Shown piece after piece: positions 50,701 through 63,545 of a stretch of DNA of 64,000 bases. Position 1 is the first letter of the stretch; the number at the start of each line of letters is the position of its first letter. The stretch comes from Rhinopithecus roxellana (Eukaryota > Chordata > Mammalia > Primates > Cercopithecidae), in NCBI RefSeq assembly GCF_007565055.1, contig NC_044553.1, positions 102,523,858 to 102,587,857 on the forward strand, given 5' to 3'. Both the position numbers and the translations under genes were made by a program. The notes under the pieces were generated by a model. That model did not search any database, was not told the DNA's origin, and was given only the letters and a program-made list of their open reading frames with translations.

Positions 50701-52197
50701 GAATTATGAGGGAAAATGAAGCTTTTTGCTAAGAGACATTTTTATTTTGTAAGGCCCTTACACTTGATTACTTATGTTGAGAATGGAGGTAAAGATGGAG
50801 GAGCTGGAGATCAGATTACTATCCATGGTAATCTGTGTGGATGAACTGTTCTACCAAGACTTTCCTGGATCTAGTTGCAATAGACTGGCTCACGATGCAC
50901 CTGAATCATGGCACAAATGGTGAAGCTGTAAAAGAATCCAAATTAACTTTATTTTTCCTAGCTCTTAATTCTTTGGAACTGTATGTTACAATTGCAGACA
51001 AGGGCTATGGTGTACAAGAGTTTCTATAAACATGAGGATTTGGAAAACCTGTCTTTTACTATTACCCTTTCTCATCTGAAATGCCTATTTTCACTTGGAC
51101 TTAAATTTCTTAAATTTTTTTGTTCATTCTTACCCTCTCTACCCTTTCTGGTCTCCCAGCCATCCAACATACATAGTCCAGGGATCATTATGTGTTGCTG
51201 CTTCCACTGACATGACTTCGCTTACACAAATTCCCAGAGGGGCAAACATTTGCATGGATATCATGAAATGTTACAGATCACTTTTTCCCATCTTCCCCTG
51301 CCCCGTGTGGAATTCTCATTGGTTGCAAAGAGTTATAAATACACTTGTTCTTTGTGTCTTTTGTGAGTAAAGAGCCAAAGACACAAAGGAAAGAGCTGTT
51401 TCAAAAAGCTTACCTTTAACATCCCTGGTGTTGGAAATGCTTAGGGGTCAGACTCAAGTGTGGGTGCACATGTGCAGCTCACATTGTGAGGTGAGAGGGG
51501 CCTCTTGCTAAGTCTCACATGCCGGTCAGAACTCATGTTATTTTTTGTGACAGAGGAAGCCTTAAGGTTTTGATCAGCTATTTGTCAGCAAGAGCACAGG
51601 AGATGTTAATATCCATCTTAACTTGGGTGCATTGTTATGGCCTGAAAAATGACTGTGCTATGTCTTGATCCTCAGATAGTCATGTATCTCCCATGGTGAT
51701 GCGAGAAATTAAAAACACAAGGTGTGCACGTGCATGTGGTATAGGAGTCTACCTAAAACAGGGTGAATTTGGGAAGACTCCCAGCTGTGTGACTCACTGG
51801 CTTTAGTCAACCAGCTTGCTTATCTGTACAGCCTCTGTATTTCTGAGAACAAAATACTGATGGAGAGAAAGGAAGCCTGATGGGAGGACCCATTCTGTTC
51901 CTCATGGATTAAATGTTGATAGAGGAGGAAGGAATCCAAGATCAAGGCAAAGGCAATAGAGACGAGAGTTCACAAAGTAAATTCACAGGGGAATTTTATA
52001 GTTCTTTTATTATTACAAAAGCAGTACATATGATAGCAAATTAGAAAATAAAGACAAACATTTTAATAATTAAAATATCATATTCCTAAGCAACAAGAGC
52101 CATTACCATTAACTTTTAGTGTATACTATTCCACATCTTTCCCTCTGTGTGTGTGTTTGCTAAATGAGTTCACGCTATACTTGCATTTTTTAGTCAT

Positions 52198-52560
52198 TGT
52201 ATTAGTCCATTTTCATACTGCTATGAAGAAATACCCAAGACTGGGTAATTTATAAAGAAAAAGAGGTGTAATGGACTCACAGTTACACATAGCTGGGGAG
52301 GCCTCACAATCATGGCAGAAGGCAAAGGAGGGGCAAAGGCACATTTTATATGGTGGCAGGCAAGAGAGCTTATGCAGGGGAACTGCCCTTTAAAAACCAT
52401 CAGATCTTGTGAGACATATTTACTATAATGAGAACAGCATGGGAAAAACCCACCCTCATGATTCAATTACTTCCTACTGAGTCCCTCCCACGACATGTGG
52501 GGATTATGGGAGCTATAATTCAAGATAAGATTTGGGTGGGGACACAGCCAAACTGTATCA
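52198..52560 (-). mobile_element. Solo LTR of the MST (MaLR) family
   Basis: Read on the - strand it starts TGATACAGTTTGGCTGTGTC and ends GGACTAATACA, the typical MST/THE1 ends. It is 363 bp long. The flanking 5-mers GTCAT and GTCAA are a nearly preserved target duplication. No internal sequence is present. Confidence 0.88.
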
Positions 52561-53674
52561 GTCAATAATCTCCACCTTTCCATTGGGATATTTTCGGTTT
52601 TTATCCCATACAACAACTATATCAAAATCAAATTTCCCAGTGACCCCAAAATGTCCTTTACAGGATCTAATGCAGAACCCTGTGGCATCTTGTCGTTTCC
52701 CTTAAGTCTTAATTTGAACCTAGCACCAACTACAGCATAGACTAATGGAAAAGATGAAACCAGTTGTCCTGCAGGCTGTCACACCTTCTAGATGTGCTTG
52801 GTTGTTTTCTCATTGTGTTGTTTAGCCTTTTCCTATACCTCTTATGCATTTTCTACATTAGAAGTTTGACTTTTGATTTGAAAGTGTGGAGTGGGAAAAA
52901 AAAAGAAAATCTGGAGTGGGAGACAAGAAGTACTTGAAGATCTTTTAAAGATAAGAAATGATGACTGTCATTAAAAATGATGTGCAAGAATACATCAAGT
53001 GCAAAGAAGCAGAGGAGAAAGAACACAGCAAAAGGGACCATAATGGCTGGAGCTGGAAGATATTTATATGCCTATGTGAGAGTGATTATTTTAGGGGCCC
53101 AAAGAAATAACTAGGAGGCACTAACTGGGAGCTAAGTTCCTACATGAGCAAATGGAGACTTAGCACCATTACAATTTGGGCATAAATATAAATGTGACCT
53201 CAATTATGTCCACAAGCTGTTAACATTTGGGTTACACCTGGAAATAGGTTCAAGATATGTAACTATGAAGGTAATGCTACACGTGATTCAAACAATCACA
53301 CTGTAGAGGGATATGTAAAATGAAAACTAAGTTTTCCCTTTCCCTAATCCCCACTGCCCCCTCTCTATGCTGCTAATGGTTTCTGCATCTGATTCTAACA
53401 GTTTTAATTGTAATTTTCAAAAATAATTATGCTTCTATTTCTTGTTTTTATCAAATTCAGGCATTATCCTTTGGTCTCTAGGTACAAAATGTGAAGAATT
53501 TAGAACTTAAGTGGCTTTTCCCGTCTTTCCTTCTGTTGAACTCCTACTTTTAATTGTATCAGCATTTATAGTCATTACAAGCATTTAAAACCATAATTTA
53601 GTATTCTGTTCTTTGTCTATAGGTTGAGCATAATAATAAAAAACCTATGTGAAACATTTATAAAAATTATTACC

Positions 53675-53845
53675 ATTAGCCAGGCATGATGGCATGTGCC
53701 TGTAGTCCCAGCTACTCGGGAGGCTGAGGTGGGAGGATCACTTGAGCCTGGAAGGTCGAGGCTGCAGTGAGCCATGACCATGCCACTGCACTCCATCCTG
53801 GATGACAGCTGAGACTGTGTCTCAAAAAAGAATTAAAATAAATAT
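53675..53845 (+). mobile_element. Partial Alu (right part only)
   Basis: This begins mid-element at TTAGCCAGGCATGATGGCA and runs through GCACTCCATCCTGGATGAC to an A-rich tail. The left monomer is missing. Confidence 0.85.
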
Positions 53846-56682
53846 TACGTTAATATAATCTCTCTAGAAATAAATATGATTGAACCTATAGAAAAGAAAA
53901 TATAATCCTTAATTTAAAACATTTTGTCACTCAAACAAGAATAATACGTGTATCCCTCTCTAAAGGATGACCTTTAAATTTCTTTTTCACCTCTGTAAAT
54001 CTTTCTGGGTCATTTTAGGTAACTGAAGCTTCTTGTATCTCATCTTTTTCTGCTTTCTTGGCTTACTTTTTTATTTTGCTGGGTTACTTCACAAGTAATT
54101 TGTTCTTATTGAGTGTATAGTTACTAAACTTACTGAATTCTTATGTATCTACAAGTGCTGTCTTTTACCCTCACACTTGATTGAAATTTGGCTGAATATA
54201 GAAAACTAAGTTCAAAATTGCTTTCCCTCAGAACTTTGGGTACACTGCTCTGTTGCGTACTGGAGCTCTACGATGCTGGGGTGAGTGTGTAACCAGGCTG
54301 AGGTTCCTCAAAATTTGCCCGAGTCAGGAAGACTTATCTCTGGGGTGAAGGTCATCAATGCTAGGTGGCTCTGCCTTTTTTCCTGAGCTGTTATGGGGGT
54401 CCAGATTATCTCAAACTTGAGTCCCTTTTTTTGACCCACAACTCCCTCATCAGTGGCCCTCCTAGACGTATTTCCTACATCCTTTGGAGGGCAAGAGCTG
54501 CCTCAGTAGTTATTCTATCTATTGAGAGACAGACTCTACCCATCCCATATATCCCAAATAGAGTTCTTTAACATTTCAGGCTAATTTGTAATTTCTGAAC
54601 TAGGATTGTTTTAGGGGCAGCGGGGGTGGGGCTTGCAAAGGTCAGCCTTTATCTCTAGAGTTTGGGCTTCTGTCACTTCTGCCACAACTTCTCCACTTAC
54701 CAGATGCCTTTTCTTTTCTTTGGATGATAATCCTTCAAATTTCCTGATTCATTGATCACTCTCAGTCCTATTTTTCACTGCTATAGTGGTTTGAATTTAA
54801 AAATGAATCTTTTAAAAATCATTTCAAAGGAGCCTTAGAGACAGTGGGCATATGTGTGCAGAAATGCAAGACACATTTTTAACTGAACAGTACAAGATAG
54901 TATGGATATACACACACATACAGAAATAATAGGATGATAGTGCAGCTAAACTTAATACCAATGATCACAGGTAGTATGAAAAGGCTTATTTATGTTTACT
55001 AATTTTTTTGACTATGTGCATGTTTTACTTTTGTAATTATAAAAAATAACAAGGTGTGGGTGTGTGTTTTAAAGAAATAAATGATGGACTTTATTGTGTG
55101 AAGATAGAAAGCAAGGGTGTAAACCTAAACAGGAATGGAAGTTTTTCATCTGGTTCTGTAACTGTCTGCCTCCCTTACCATGCAATGGTTATATCATGCA
55201 ATCCAGTGCAAATCATTTATATCACATGCAAAGCACACTAACTTTAGGCTCCTCAGCAAATTAAATCAAGAATACGAAACCTTTACTGAGCACTCACTAT
55301 GTGCAGTGCTAGGCAATGCAACGTAAGGGGGCTGCCGTAGATGGGGGTGGACCTCAGGAGGAGATGGAAGCAAAAGGCTGGCTCTGAGTTAGATCCATCC
55401 AACAAGGTCCAGTCTGCTTTGTACTAGAAGGTTCCCAAGAGACTGGGTAAGTTCTGGGCCTCCTTCCAGGTGTTCTAATCTTTGAAACTATAAATGTCAT
55501 GTTACCCGTTTAATCAGATTCTAAAAGGGCTTCTTGGCAGAAAAATGTGGGAACTACTGTGGCAGATCAACTACAAAGACAAGCCAGTTTATTGGTTCAG
55601 GCTTCAGAAGAAACACTGGATGAAACTAAAATTTGCTGCTAAGAAAAATGTGATAAATCTAGTATTACTTAAAAGCTTCTAAAGCAATGGCAAATAATGG
55701 TAACAATAAGCTGCATACCTCTTCCACGTGCACAGTTTCTGCCCTGTGACTTCAAAGAAAGCCCCTCAAGTCCAGGGGGAGACACACAGCTCTGCTGAGG
55801 AGATATTTATGGGGCTGTTATGGTGCCTAGGATGTTCCTATTATACTCACCATTCAACCCTCCAGATTTCCAGGACCACAGCAAACAAAAGACTTGAGGC
55901 ATTTTAAGAGGGGTTTTGCTTTTTCCTATAACACAAGTGATCAGGTTTGCATTGTTGTCATTAATTTTGAACTCTTGTCATTAAGTCTACTTATGTTATG
56001 CTTCATCTATTTTAAAATACAGAGAAACAGACTGGAGAAGTCCTTCAAGCAGCCTTAAGTGGAGTAGAGAGCTGGTAGCTATGTGGCTAATTTAATAAAT
56101 GTCACTACACAAAGAATATCACAATGGAGTTTAGCAGAATAAATGAAATCTGATAACCTGGTTTGCTGCAGTGAAGGCTATCCCTTCAGTACTGATTTAG
56201 ATCTGCAAAGTCTGAAGGCATCAAATCATTTGTGAAGCAGTTTGACTTCCTTTACCCCTTTCCACCCACTTATCCTTTGCCCCACCACAACCTTGCAACC
56301 ATACAAAAGCCAGATGCAGTGCCAGAAGCACCCAACCCTCCTCAATCACTCAGTGCAAGGCTAGCACCTATGAATTTAATGAAATCTTATTACAGAGAAA
56401 TAAGTGTGGAAGTTTCCTTCCCTATGTTCTATGTTTACAGTTTTCTTTCCTCACCCCAAAATGAACTTAATTACAAGAAATGTTTCACCTTCAAAGAGTT
56501 GTGTAATCGATTTTGTGTACCAGAGGAAAGGGGAAAAAATGAGTAATGCTGGCTTTAAGATATGGTTGTAAAATATGTCTATACGTGCACACTTTTGTTG
56601 ACTTCAAATTTTTTCCTTTTATATATAATTGATTCGTTTTTATTTAGTATTTTATGTTGTAGCAATCTCAGATATTAAGTCC
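53846..56682. other. Intergenic DNA, no gene seen
   Basis: No transposon of clear family, exon or RNA gene is recognised. Open frames are short and without domains. Confidence 0.4.
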
Positions 56683-56722
56683 TTTCTTTCTTTCTTTCTT
56701 TCTTTCTTTTTTTCTTTCTTCT

Positions 56723-56802
<80 letters not shown>

Positions 56803-56836
56803 TTCTGTCTGTCTTTCTTTCTGTCTGTCTTTCTTC
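56683..56836. repeat. (CTTT)n microsatellite
   Basis: This is a long CTTT tract with a few interruptions and CTGT variants near the right end. It adjoins the Alu at 56840. It generates spurious Phe/Leu/Ser-rich and Lys/Glu/Arg-rich frames. Confidence 0.95.
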
Positions 56837-56839
56837 TTT

Positions 56840-57124
56840 CTTCTTATGGAGTCTCACTGTGTCACCAAGGCTGGAATGCAGTGGTGCAATCTCAGCTCAC
56901 TGCAACTTCTGCCTCCTGGATTCAAGCGATTCTCCTGCCTCAGCCTCCCAAATAGCTGGGACCACAGACGTGTGCCACCACGCCCAGCTAATTTTTGTAT
57001 TTTCGGTAGAGATGGGGTTTCAGCATGTTGGCCAGACTGGTCTCGAACTCCTGAGCTCAAGCGATCCACTTGCCTTGGTCTCCCAAAGTGCTGGGATTAC
57101 AGGTGTGAGCCACCGTGCCCGGCC
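56840..57124 (-). mobile_element. Alu element with a (CTTT)n tail
   Basis: This antisense Alu ends GTGCCCGGCC at 57124. Its poly-A tail has evolved into the adjoining CTTT microsatellite. Confidence 0.92.
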
Positions 57125-57482
57125 ACATTAAGTCATTTCATTCTACAAGTGCTAAAAAAAAAAAAAAGGGGGACATTTTATATAAATGTATATTGTTATA
57201 ACACCAAACAAAATTATCAGTATTTCCTTGGTGTCATCCAAAACACTGAAAATATTTAAATTTCCATGATTATCTTAAAAATATATGTTACAAGTGGTTG
57301 TTCTAACGTTATTTGGTGGTTTTATCTCTTAAGTATCTGCTAATTTTCTTTCTTTCCCTTTCTTCTTTATGCCATTGACTTGTCGAATAAATCAGATCAA
57401 CTATCCACTAATCCCTCCTGCAGTAGTTTTTAATCACCCAGATGTAGAATAGGGGCACCTCCCCACATATCTTTTTCTTTCT

Positions 57483-57645
57483 TTTTTTTTTTTTTTCAGG
57501 TGAAGTTTTGCTCTTGTCACCCAGGCTGGAGTGCAATGGTGCGATCTCGGCTAACTGCAACCTCCGCCTCCCGGGTTCTAGCAGTTCTCCTGCCTCAGCC
57601 TCCCGAGTAGCTGGGATTACAGGCACATGCCACCATGCCCAGATT
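57483..57645 (-). mobile_element. Truncated Alu
   Basis: This antisense Alu has a T-rich tail and stops after CATGCCACCATGCCCAG. The rest of the element is missing. Confidence 0.85.
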
Positions 57646-57699
57646 CTGAAACAGAATCTTCTTCTCTAATTGTTTATCTAGTTATTTTTGGTTTTGTTT

Positions 57700-57956
57700 T
57701 CTTTGAGACTGGGTCTTGCATCTGGCTCACTGCAACCACTGCCTCCCGGGCTCAAGCGATCCTTCCACCTCAGCCTCCTGAGTAGCTGGGACTACAGGTG
57801 CGCACCACCATGCCTGGTTAATTTTTGTATTTTCAGTAAAGATGGGGTTTCACTATGTTGACCAGGCTGGTCTCAAACTCTTGACCCCAAGTGATCCATT
57901 TGCCTCGGCCTCCCAAAGTGCTGGGATTACAGGTGTGAGCTACTGTGCCCAGTGTG
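57700..57956 (-). mobile_element. Alu element with an internal deletion
   Basis: This antisense Alu starts TTGAGACTGGGTCTTGCATC and then jumps directly to TGGCTCACTGCAACC, so part of the 3' end is deleted. It ends GAGCTACTGTGCCCAGTG. Confidence 0.85.
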
Positions 57957-58084
57957 TTTATCTCGTTATTTTTAAACTTTCCTGACTCTTGCTTTTTGTG
58001 TTAAGGGTAAGTATGGTAGAATGTTGTACGTATATATGGTTTCAAAAAGTGGGCTTGCCCATTTCACTTTGTAAATACTTTGTT

Positions 58085-58215
58085 AACAGACTTGACTATA
58101 AGTTCCATGAAAACAAGGCCAAGTCTGTCTTATTCACCATAATATTCCTAGGCCTTCACAGGGTCTGGCATAGCTTAATGCTCAAATGTTTATTGAATAA
58201 ATTACAAATGAATGA
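58085..58215 (+). mobile_element. L2-like 3' end remnant
   Basis: CTATAAGTTCCATGAAAACA, then GGGTCTGGCATAGCTTAATG, then a TTTATTGAATAAATTACAAATGAA-like ending resemble an L2 3' end. Confidence 0.45.
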
Positions 58216-58445
58216 GTGCATGTTGTGTTGCACCAAAGTGTGACCACACCTTAAGTTTGAAGAGCTCCTCACTCTTTACAAATCTCTTGTGTATAGTCTT
58301 TTACTTGATCCAACAACCACATAAGACAAATACTGTAATTCCCATTTAACAGACAAGAAAACAAGGTGAGAAGCATTACTCAGTTATGTGTTAGGCATGG
58401 ATAAAAGTGAGTCTAGTTTCCAGGATGTTTTAATCTCATCAACTG

Positions 58446-58770
58446 TCTTTTTAAAACTTTTTATTTTTAAGTTCAGGGGTACAGGTGCAGTTTGTTACAT
58501 AGGTACACTTGTGTCATGGGGGTTTGTTGTACAGATTATTTCATCATCCAGGTATTAAGCTGGGTACCCATTAGTTATTTTTCCTGATCCTCTCCCTCCT
58601 CCCACCCTCCACCCTCTGAAAGACCCCAGTGTGTGTTGTTCCCCTCCACATGTGTCCATGTGTTCTCCTCATTTACCCTCCCACTTATAAGTAAGAACAT
58701 GCAGTATTTGGTGTTCTGTTCCTGTGTTAGTTTGCTAAGGATAATGGCCTCCAGCTCCATCTATGTCTAA
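58446..58770 (-). mobile_element. L1 3'-end fragment, older
   Basis: The L1 3' UTR and ORF2 end are in antisense orientation: AAGTTCAGGGGTACAGGTGC, then a TTTGTTACATAGGTA segment, and CCTCCAGCTCCATC near the end. It is more diverged than the neighbouring L1 at 58965 and no target duplication is clear. Confidence 0.85.
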
Positions 58771-58964
58771 CTCTCTACACAACTTCACCTACTCTGATAA
58801 GGCAGACATGAATGTTACTTCACAACTTGGAAAGCCTCTTAGCTCATTTGGTCTCTTCAGCAACCATTCAAGGTAGGAGTGACTGTCTCAACTTTGAAGA
58901 TGAGGAAACTAAGTCTGAGTCAAATGACTAAGATGAAAAACCTATACTTGACCCCAGATTTTCT

Positions 58965-59494
58965 CTTTTTATTATTATTGTACTTTAAGTTCTAGGGCAC
59001 ATGTGCACAACGTGCATGTTTTTACGTATGTGTACATGTGCCATTTTGGTGTGCTGCACCCATTAACTTGTCATTTACATAAGGTATATCTCCTAATGCT
59101 ATTCCTCCCCCCTCCCCCCACCCCCCGACAGGCCCCGATGTGTGATGTTCCCCTTCCTGTGTCCAAGTGTTCTCATTGTTCAATTCCCACTTATGAGTGA
59201 GAACATGCGGTGTTTGGTTTTCTGTTCTTGCAATAGTTTGCTGAGAATGATGGTTTCCAGCTTCATCCATGTCCCTACAAAGGATATGAACTCATCCTTT
59301 TTTACGGCTGCATAGTATTCCATGGTGTATATGTACCACATTTTCTTAATCCAGTCTATCATGGATGGGCATTTGGATTGGTTCCAAGTCTTTGCTATTG
59401 TGAATAGTGCCGTAATAAACATTCGTGTGCATGTGTCTTTATAGCAGCATGATTTATAATCCTTTGGGTATATACCCAGTAATGGGATGGCTGG
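58965..59494 (-). mobile_element. 5'-truncated L1 (L1PA-like) insertion
   Basis: This 530-bp 3' end of L1 is inserted on the - strand, with perfect 17-bp target duplications TTGACCCCAGATTTTCT at 58948-58964 and 59495-59511. It begins (on +) with the T/A-rich tail and the L1 3' UTR. It continues into the end of ORF2, where the frame at 59180-59422 contains the ORF2 C-terminal signature MEYYAAVKKDE. It is non-autonomous because of the truncation. Confidence 0.92.
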
Positions 59495-60102
59495 TTGACC
59501 CCAGATTTTCTGACTTCAAATGTAGTTTGGTTTCTACTATACAACCGATTATACTGCTCCCTTGTCTGTCCCCTGCCTTATTCCACTGTACAGGCTCAAG
59601 TCCTTTCTTTTTCCTACCTCCCCAAGTATATTCATATCTCTCTGGGTAGCCATGGTGGGTGTTGGTGTGTTCATATATTACATCTTCCTCCCAATTATAT
59701 CACATCTACCAGTTTCCTATCATTGCCCGCTACCCACCTTGAGGCAGAAGCAGAGTTTTCTCCTTCGTATGCCTAATTCTAACCTCTTAAGTAGACAAGG
59801 CCCAGCAGATGTTGTTGACTCACTGGGCATTTAAATGGTCAGCATTTTGGATGTCCTTTGCTTCTAATAGAAATCTAAAAATGAATGAACTAGGGAGTTT
59901 TGCTATTTGTCAGGCATAAATTATCATACTTCAAAAGTGAATAGCTGTTTGAAAGTTAGACATTAAATCATTTCTATTTCTAAAGTTAAATTAAAAAAAC
60001 AGCATTAGAGAATGACTGGAGAAGAAGCCATTGCGTAAATGTAAACAGGATGATGAGAATCTGGCCATTTGGAGAAGATATTCATCACTCTGGGTATATA
60101 TT

Positions 60103-60137
60103 CACACACACACACACACCCACACATACACACACAG
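60103..60137. repeat. CA simple repeat
   Basis: This is a short imperfect CA repeat with CC and TA interruptions. Confidence 0.8.
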
Positions 60138-62559
60138 ACCTTCTGTTTTTCCTTGTGGAGAAAACACTAGCTGTTCACTAGCTATTTAAAACTTACATTT
60201 TTTCTTGATTTGTTTTAAAAGATTATTTTTAAAGGGGTTGAATACATGTACTTCCTCAATTTGATCTTGAACTCAGGTCTCAGTGATGTGAGAATATAGG
60301 GTTTGGGGCATGCACCCCCATTGCACCTTTGGAAAATTACTTTAAAACATTTGGAAGGCTTGCACTGAAGGGAGGATTGGCGGGTGGGAACAGTTTTATT
60401 ATGCACGCTCTTTTATGGGTTGTGGCCAGATATTTTCAATGTGCTATTATCCTAGGTTTTATGGAGTTCTTGGACCCTGTGGATATAAACATCTGGGAAT
60501 AAATGGTTGAATGTGAGCAAAGCTACATGCTATTCTGCCAGGGAAGAAATACATTTGTGCAGCATTTAAAATGTAGTGAATTATCCACAAGGGAAGTAAT
60601 AATTTGATAAGTATACTAACTACCAATAAGCCAAATAAAAGAGATTTTTCAAAAAGCTCTTCTACTAGCTGTATTCAAATGTTTTATATGTGTTTTATCT
60701 ACATGCATATGATCAAATCATACAGAGTCTTGTCTTCATAAATTGTCACATCTACCATTGGAGGCTTGGTGAAGGAGACTAATTGGTGAATGAAGGAAAA
60801 GATTCTGCCACTTAATTTATTTCACAGGTAAGGCTGAGATAGGACATGAAATTGGATTTCATGGTACTCACTTTAGGAGAGGAGAAAATCAATATGTCTA
60901 TGATGAATTCCTCTTTTGAAAGTCTTCTTGATTCTATTCTTTCTCAGACTTTAGTGCTATGATTCAATAATAATATTCTTTTAGTACTGATTTCTTTTCT
61001 TCTTTTAGCCTTACTTTCTCCCTCTCCCCCTTTCTATCTTCTTTCCTTCCCTCTTTTCTTGAACTCTCTGTGAGAAGCTCTGACACAGCTCAGCATGTGG
61101 AGGATGAGAACACTGTCTCCCATGTCACTGCTGAGCCCACATACTCTACCACTGTGGGTTCCAGCTCTGTTCAGCTAGTCTCATTTCTGTGATAATTCTG
61201 ATTTGAGTATGGACAGTGATCCCTTTTCAGCTCTGCAGCAATTCAGGCAGAATGATCCCTCTGGCCACTTTATCTGCTGTCCAAGGAATAATACTCTTCA
61301 TGTTTGCACTTGGCCTGGGAAAGGGTTTCTGAGAGGCCGTGAGGATGGGGCTGGAAGAAAGAGTTACTCCTATCTTTGGTGGCTGGAGCTCTAACAGGGA
61401 GCTATCATATAATAGATCCCAAGATAACAGGAGCTCAGATACTTATGGGAGAATTGAGCCTGGGTTATATCCAGCTTTGATTTTGCTCTTCAAACTGAAA
61501 TTGATCCAAGCTGAGGAAAGCAAGGAGTAATAGAGGGAAGAAAAAAGAAGAGGGAGAGAGAAAAAAGGAGGAGGAGAACACATGTGCATGTTCAAAACCC
61601 TAATAGGATTGGGTGAGAGCCATTGAATACCTGGTCCACTGCAGTTGTAAAGTCTGCTTTCACCATCAGGAGTGGGGTTTAGCATCTGGAAGTGATTTCA
61701 TTCTGTGATTACCTTTGGACTGCAATGCTTGTTGGTTCTTTACTAACAAGCAAGCACAGACCCAGGGCAAGCCTTTCATGCTAACAAGCAAACAAGCCAT
61801 CAGGCTGCAGATTTCAAAACCAGAGGCAGGAGGCGGATGTGAAGTGGGTCAAAAGCCTGTTGCTTCCCAGGGGAAAAAAAGTTGGGAGAGAGAAAAAGAA
61901 GTGGCTTTGCCCTCCTAAGCCCTTTTTCAAAGCACATGGAAAGCAACAATTATTCCATAGATCATATATCTGCCCATGTATTTCAAAACTTTTGGAATGC
62001 AACTAACATTACCTCAGGCAAGTAGTAAGAGACACTCAACTCTGTTTAACTCCACAATATAACATTGGGGAGCAATGTGTCTGTGGGCTATCTTTCCTCT
62101 AAAACACTTGGACCCTCCAACCCCAGTAAGAAAATCTGAGACCATATTCCCCTTCTCTGTGCAGATTCCCTCAAATTTGCCACATATGCCCAAGTAACCC
62201 TTGGTTATTCACATTCACAGAATATCCCTTCAAAATGTGTATAATGATTAAAGCAATGAAATGTGAAAGATCAACTTTGCATTTCCCAATCTGTAATGTT
62301 TTGTTCCATGCAAACTTTCTCAATAACCTGTTCTATTAATGATTTTGAGAAGCCTTATTTTGATGGAAGCCAATTACCAGCATTAGGCCTCCAAAGACTA
62401 ATTATAATTTACATACGTTGGTGCCATCAAAAACTGTCCATAAGTTTTTAGCATTGACCAGCTTTTAGCAATCCTAAAAGGAAGCAAACCAGGTTTTAAG
62501 TACAGAAGTTTTGAAGGGCAATACATTAGATTAAAGAGTAGCAATAAATAATAATGATA

Positions 62560-62790
62560 ATGATAGGCACCAAGATTTCTTTAGTACCTAGAATGTGCCA
62601 GGCACTCTGCTAGGCCTTTGTATATGTAATCACTGTTATTTAATCCCACCACAAACCCAGTGATATGAATTCTATTATTACCCCTCATTTACAGATGAGA
62701 CAATGGAGACTTAGGGAAGTTTCTTGCCCAAAGTCCCATAGCTAGGAAAAGGTAGAACCAAAATTGAAACCCACAGGTACCAGGACAATA
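62560..62790 (-). mobile_element. MIR/L2-like repeat
   Basis: This contains GAATGTGCCAGGCACTCTGC, CCTCATTTACAGATGAGACA and CTTGCCCAAAGTCCCATAGC in the order expected for an antisense MIR-type element. Confidence 0.6.
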
Positions 62791-63069
62791 TGGAGAAAAT
62801 ATTCTGGGTTTGTGTTCTAGGCTCACTCTTCTCAATAAGCTACAATGGGACTCAACTTTCCCTAGGATTTGTATATAAGGTGTATGTCCATGGTACATGT
62901 GTGCAAGTACATCAGGATTTAACTTTTGGAGGAAGATGGTAGCTATCAGACAATTATGTGTACTCCCAGCTTCTTCAAAGAGATGAGCCAGAGTTATGTT
63001 CAGAGTGAGATGACCATTTCATTGCTGCTTATGCCCCTTGTGGGCACTGAATAGCAAGGCTGGATTAAA

Positions 63070-63545
63070 ACTGCCAATGGTCCTCACCTCCTGGCATTCA
63101 AGCTTTGTAGCATCCCTTCCCATTGAATGTGGGATGGACAAAGGGACTTGCTTCTAATTAATATAATAGGGCAAAATCAGTGAGATGTCGCTACAGAGAT
63201 TGGGTTACAAAAAGACACGCTTTCTCACGGCTTTGCTCCTAAGGAAGGCAGCCGCATATTGTGAGCTGCCTTTTGGAGAGGTCCACGTGGCAAGGAGTGA
63301 TGTCTCCAGTCAACAGCCAGGGAGGATGTGAGGCCTGGCAACAGACAGGAAAGCCAGTTTGGAAGTGGATCTTCCCCAGGTTGAGCATTGAGATGACTGC
63401 AGCCTTGTGAGAGATTTTAAGTGGGGCATCCAGTTAAGCTGTGCTAGGACTCCTGATAATCAGAAACCTAAGATAGTAACTTTTTTTTTCGAAACCACCA
63501 AGATTCAGGGTAGTATTTTACACAGCATAGATAACTAATCCACTT
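63070..63545 (+). mobile_element. MLT1-like MaLR LTR remnant
   Basis: This is a diverged LTR. Recognisable MLT1 segments are CCTCACCTCCTGGCATTCA near the start, then GGAGAGGTCCACGTGG, CAACAGCCAG and AGATGACTGCAGCC. It closes with ATAGATAACTAATCCA. The 5' boundary is approximate. Confidence 0.7.

Larger units (their letters stand above)
48008..52197. other. Intergenic DNA, no gene seen
   Basis: This is mostly unrecognised AT-rich sequence with MIR-like remnants at 49190-49345 and 50540-50700. No spliced coding pattern is evident. Confidence 0.4.
59512..63069. other. Intergenic DNA, no gene seen
   Basis: Apart from the CA repeat at 60103-60137 and the MIR/L2-like element at 62560-62790, nothing is recognised. 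Short frames carry no domain. Confidence 0.4.

Noticed and set aside
56629..56955. Phe/Leu/Ser repeat protein
   Set aside because: It is a translation of the CTTT microsatellite and Alu sequence.
59180..59422. Possible reverse-transcriptase gene fragment
   Set aside because: It is only the end of L1 ORF2 in a 5'-truncated copy; recorded as a mobile element and not a gene.
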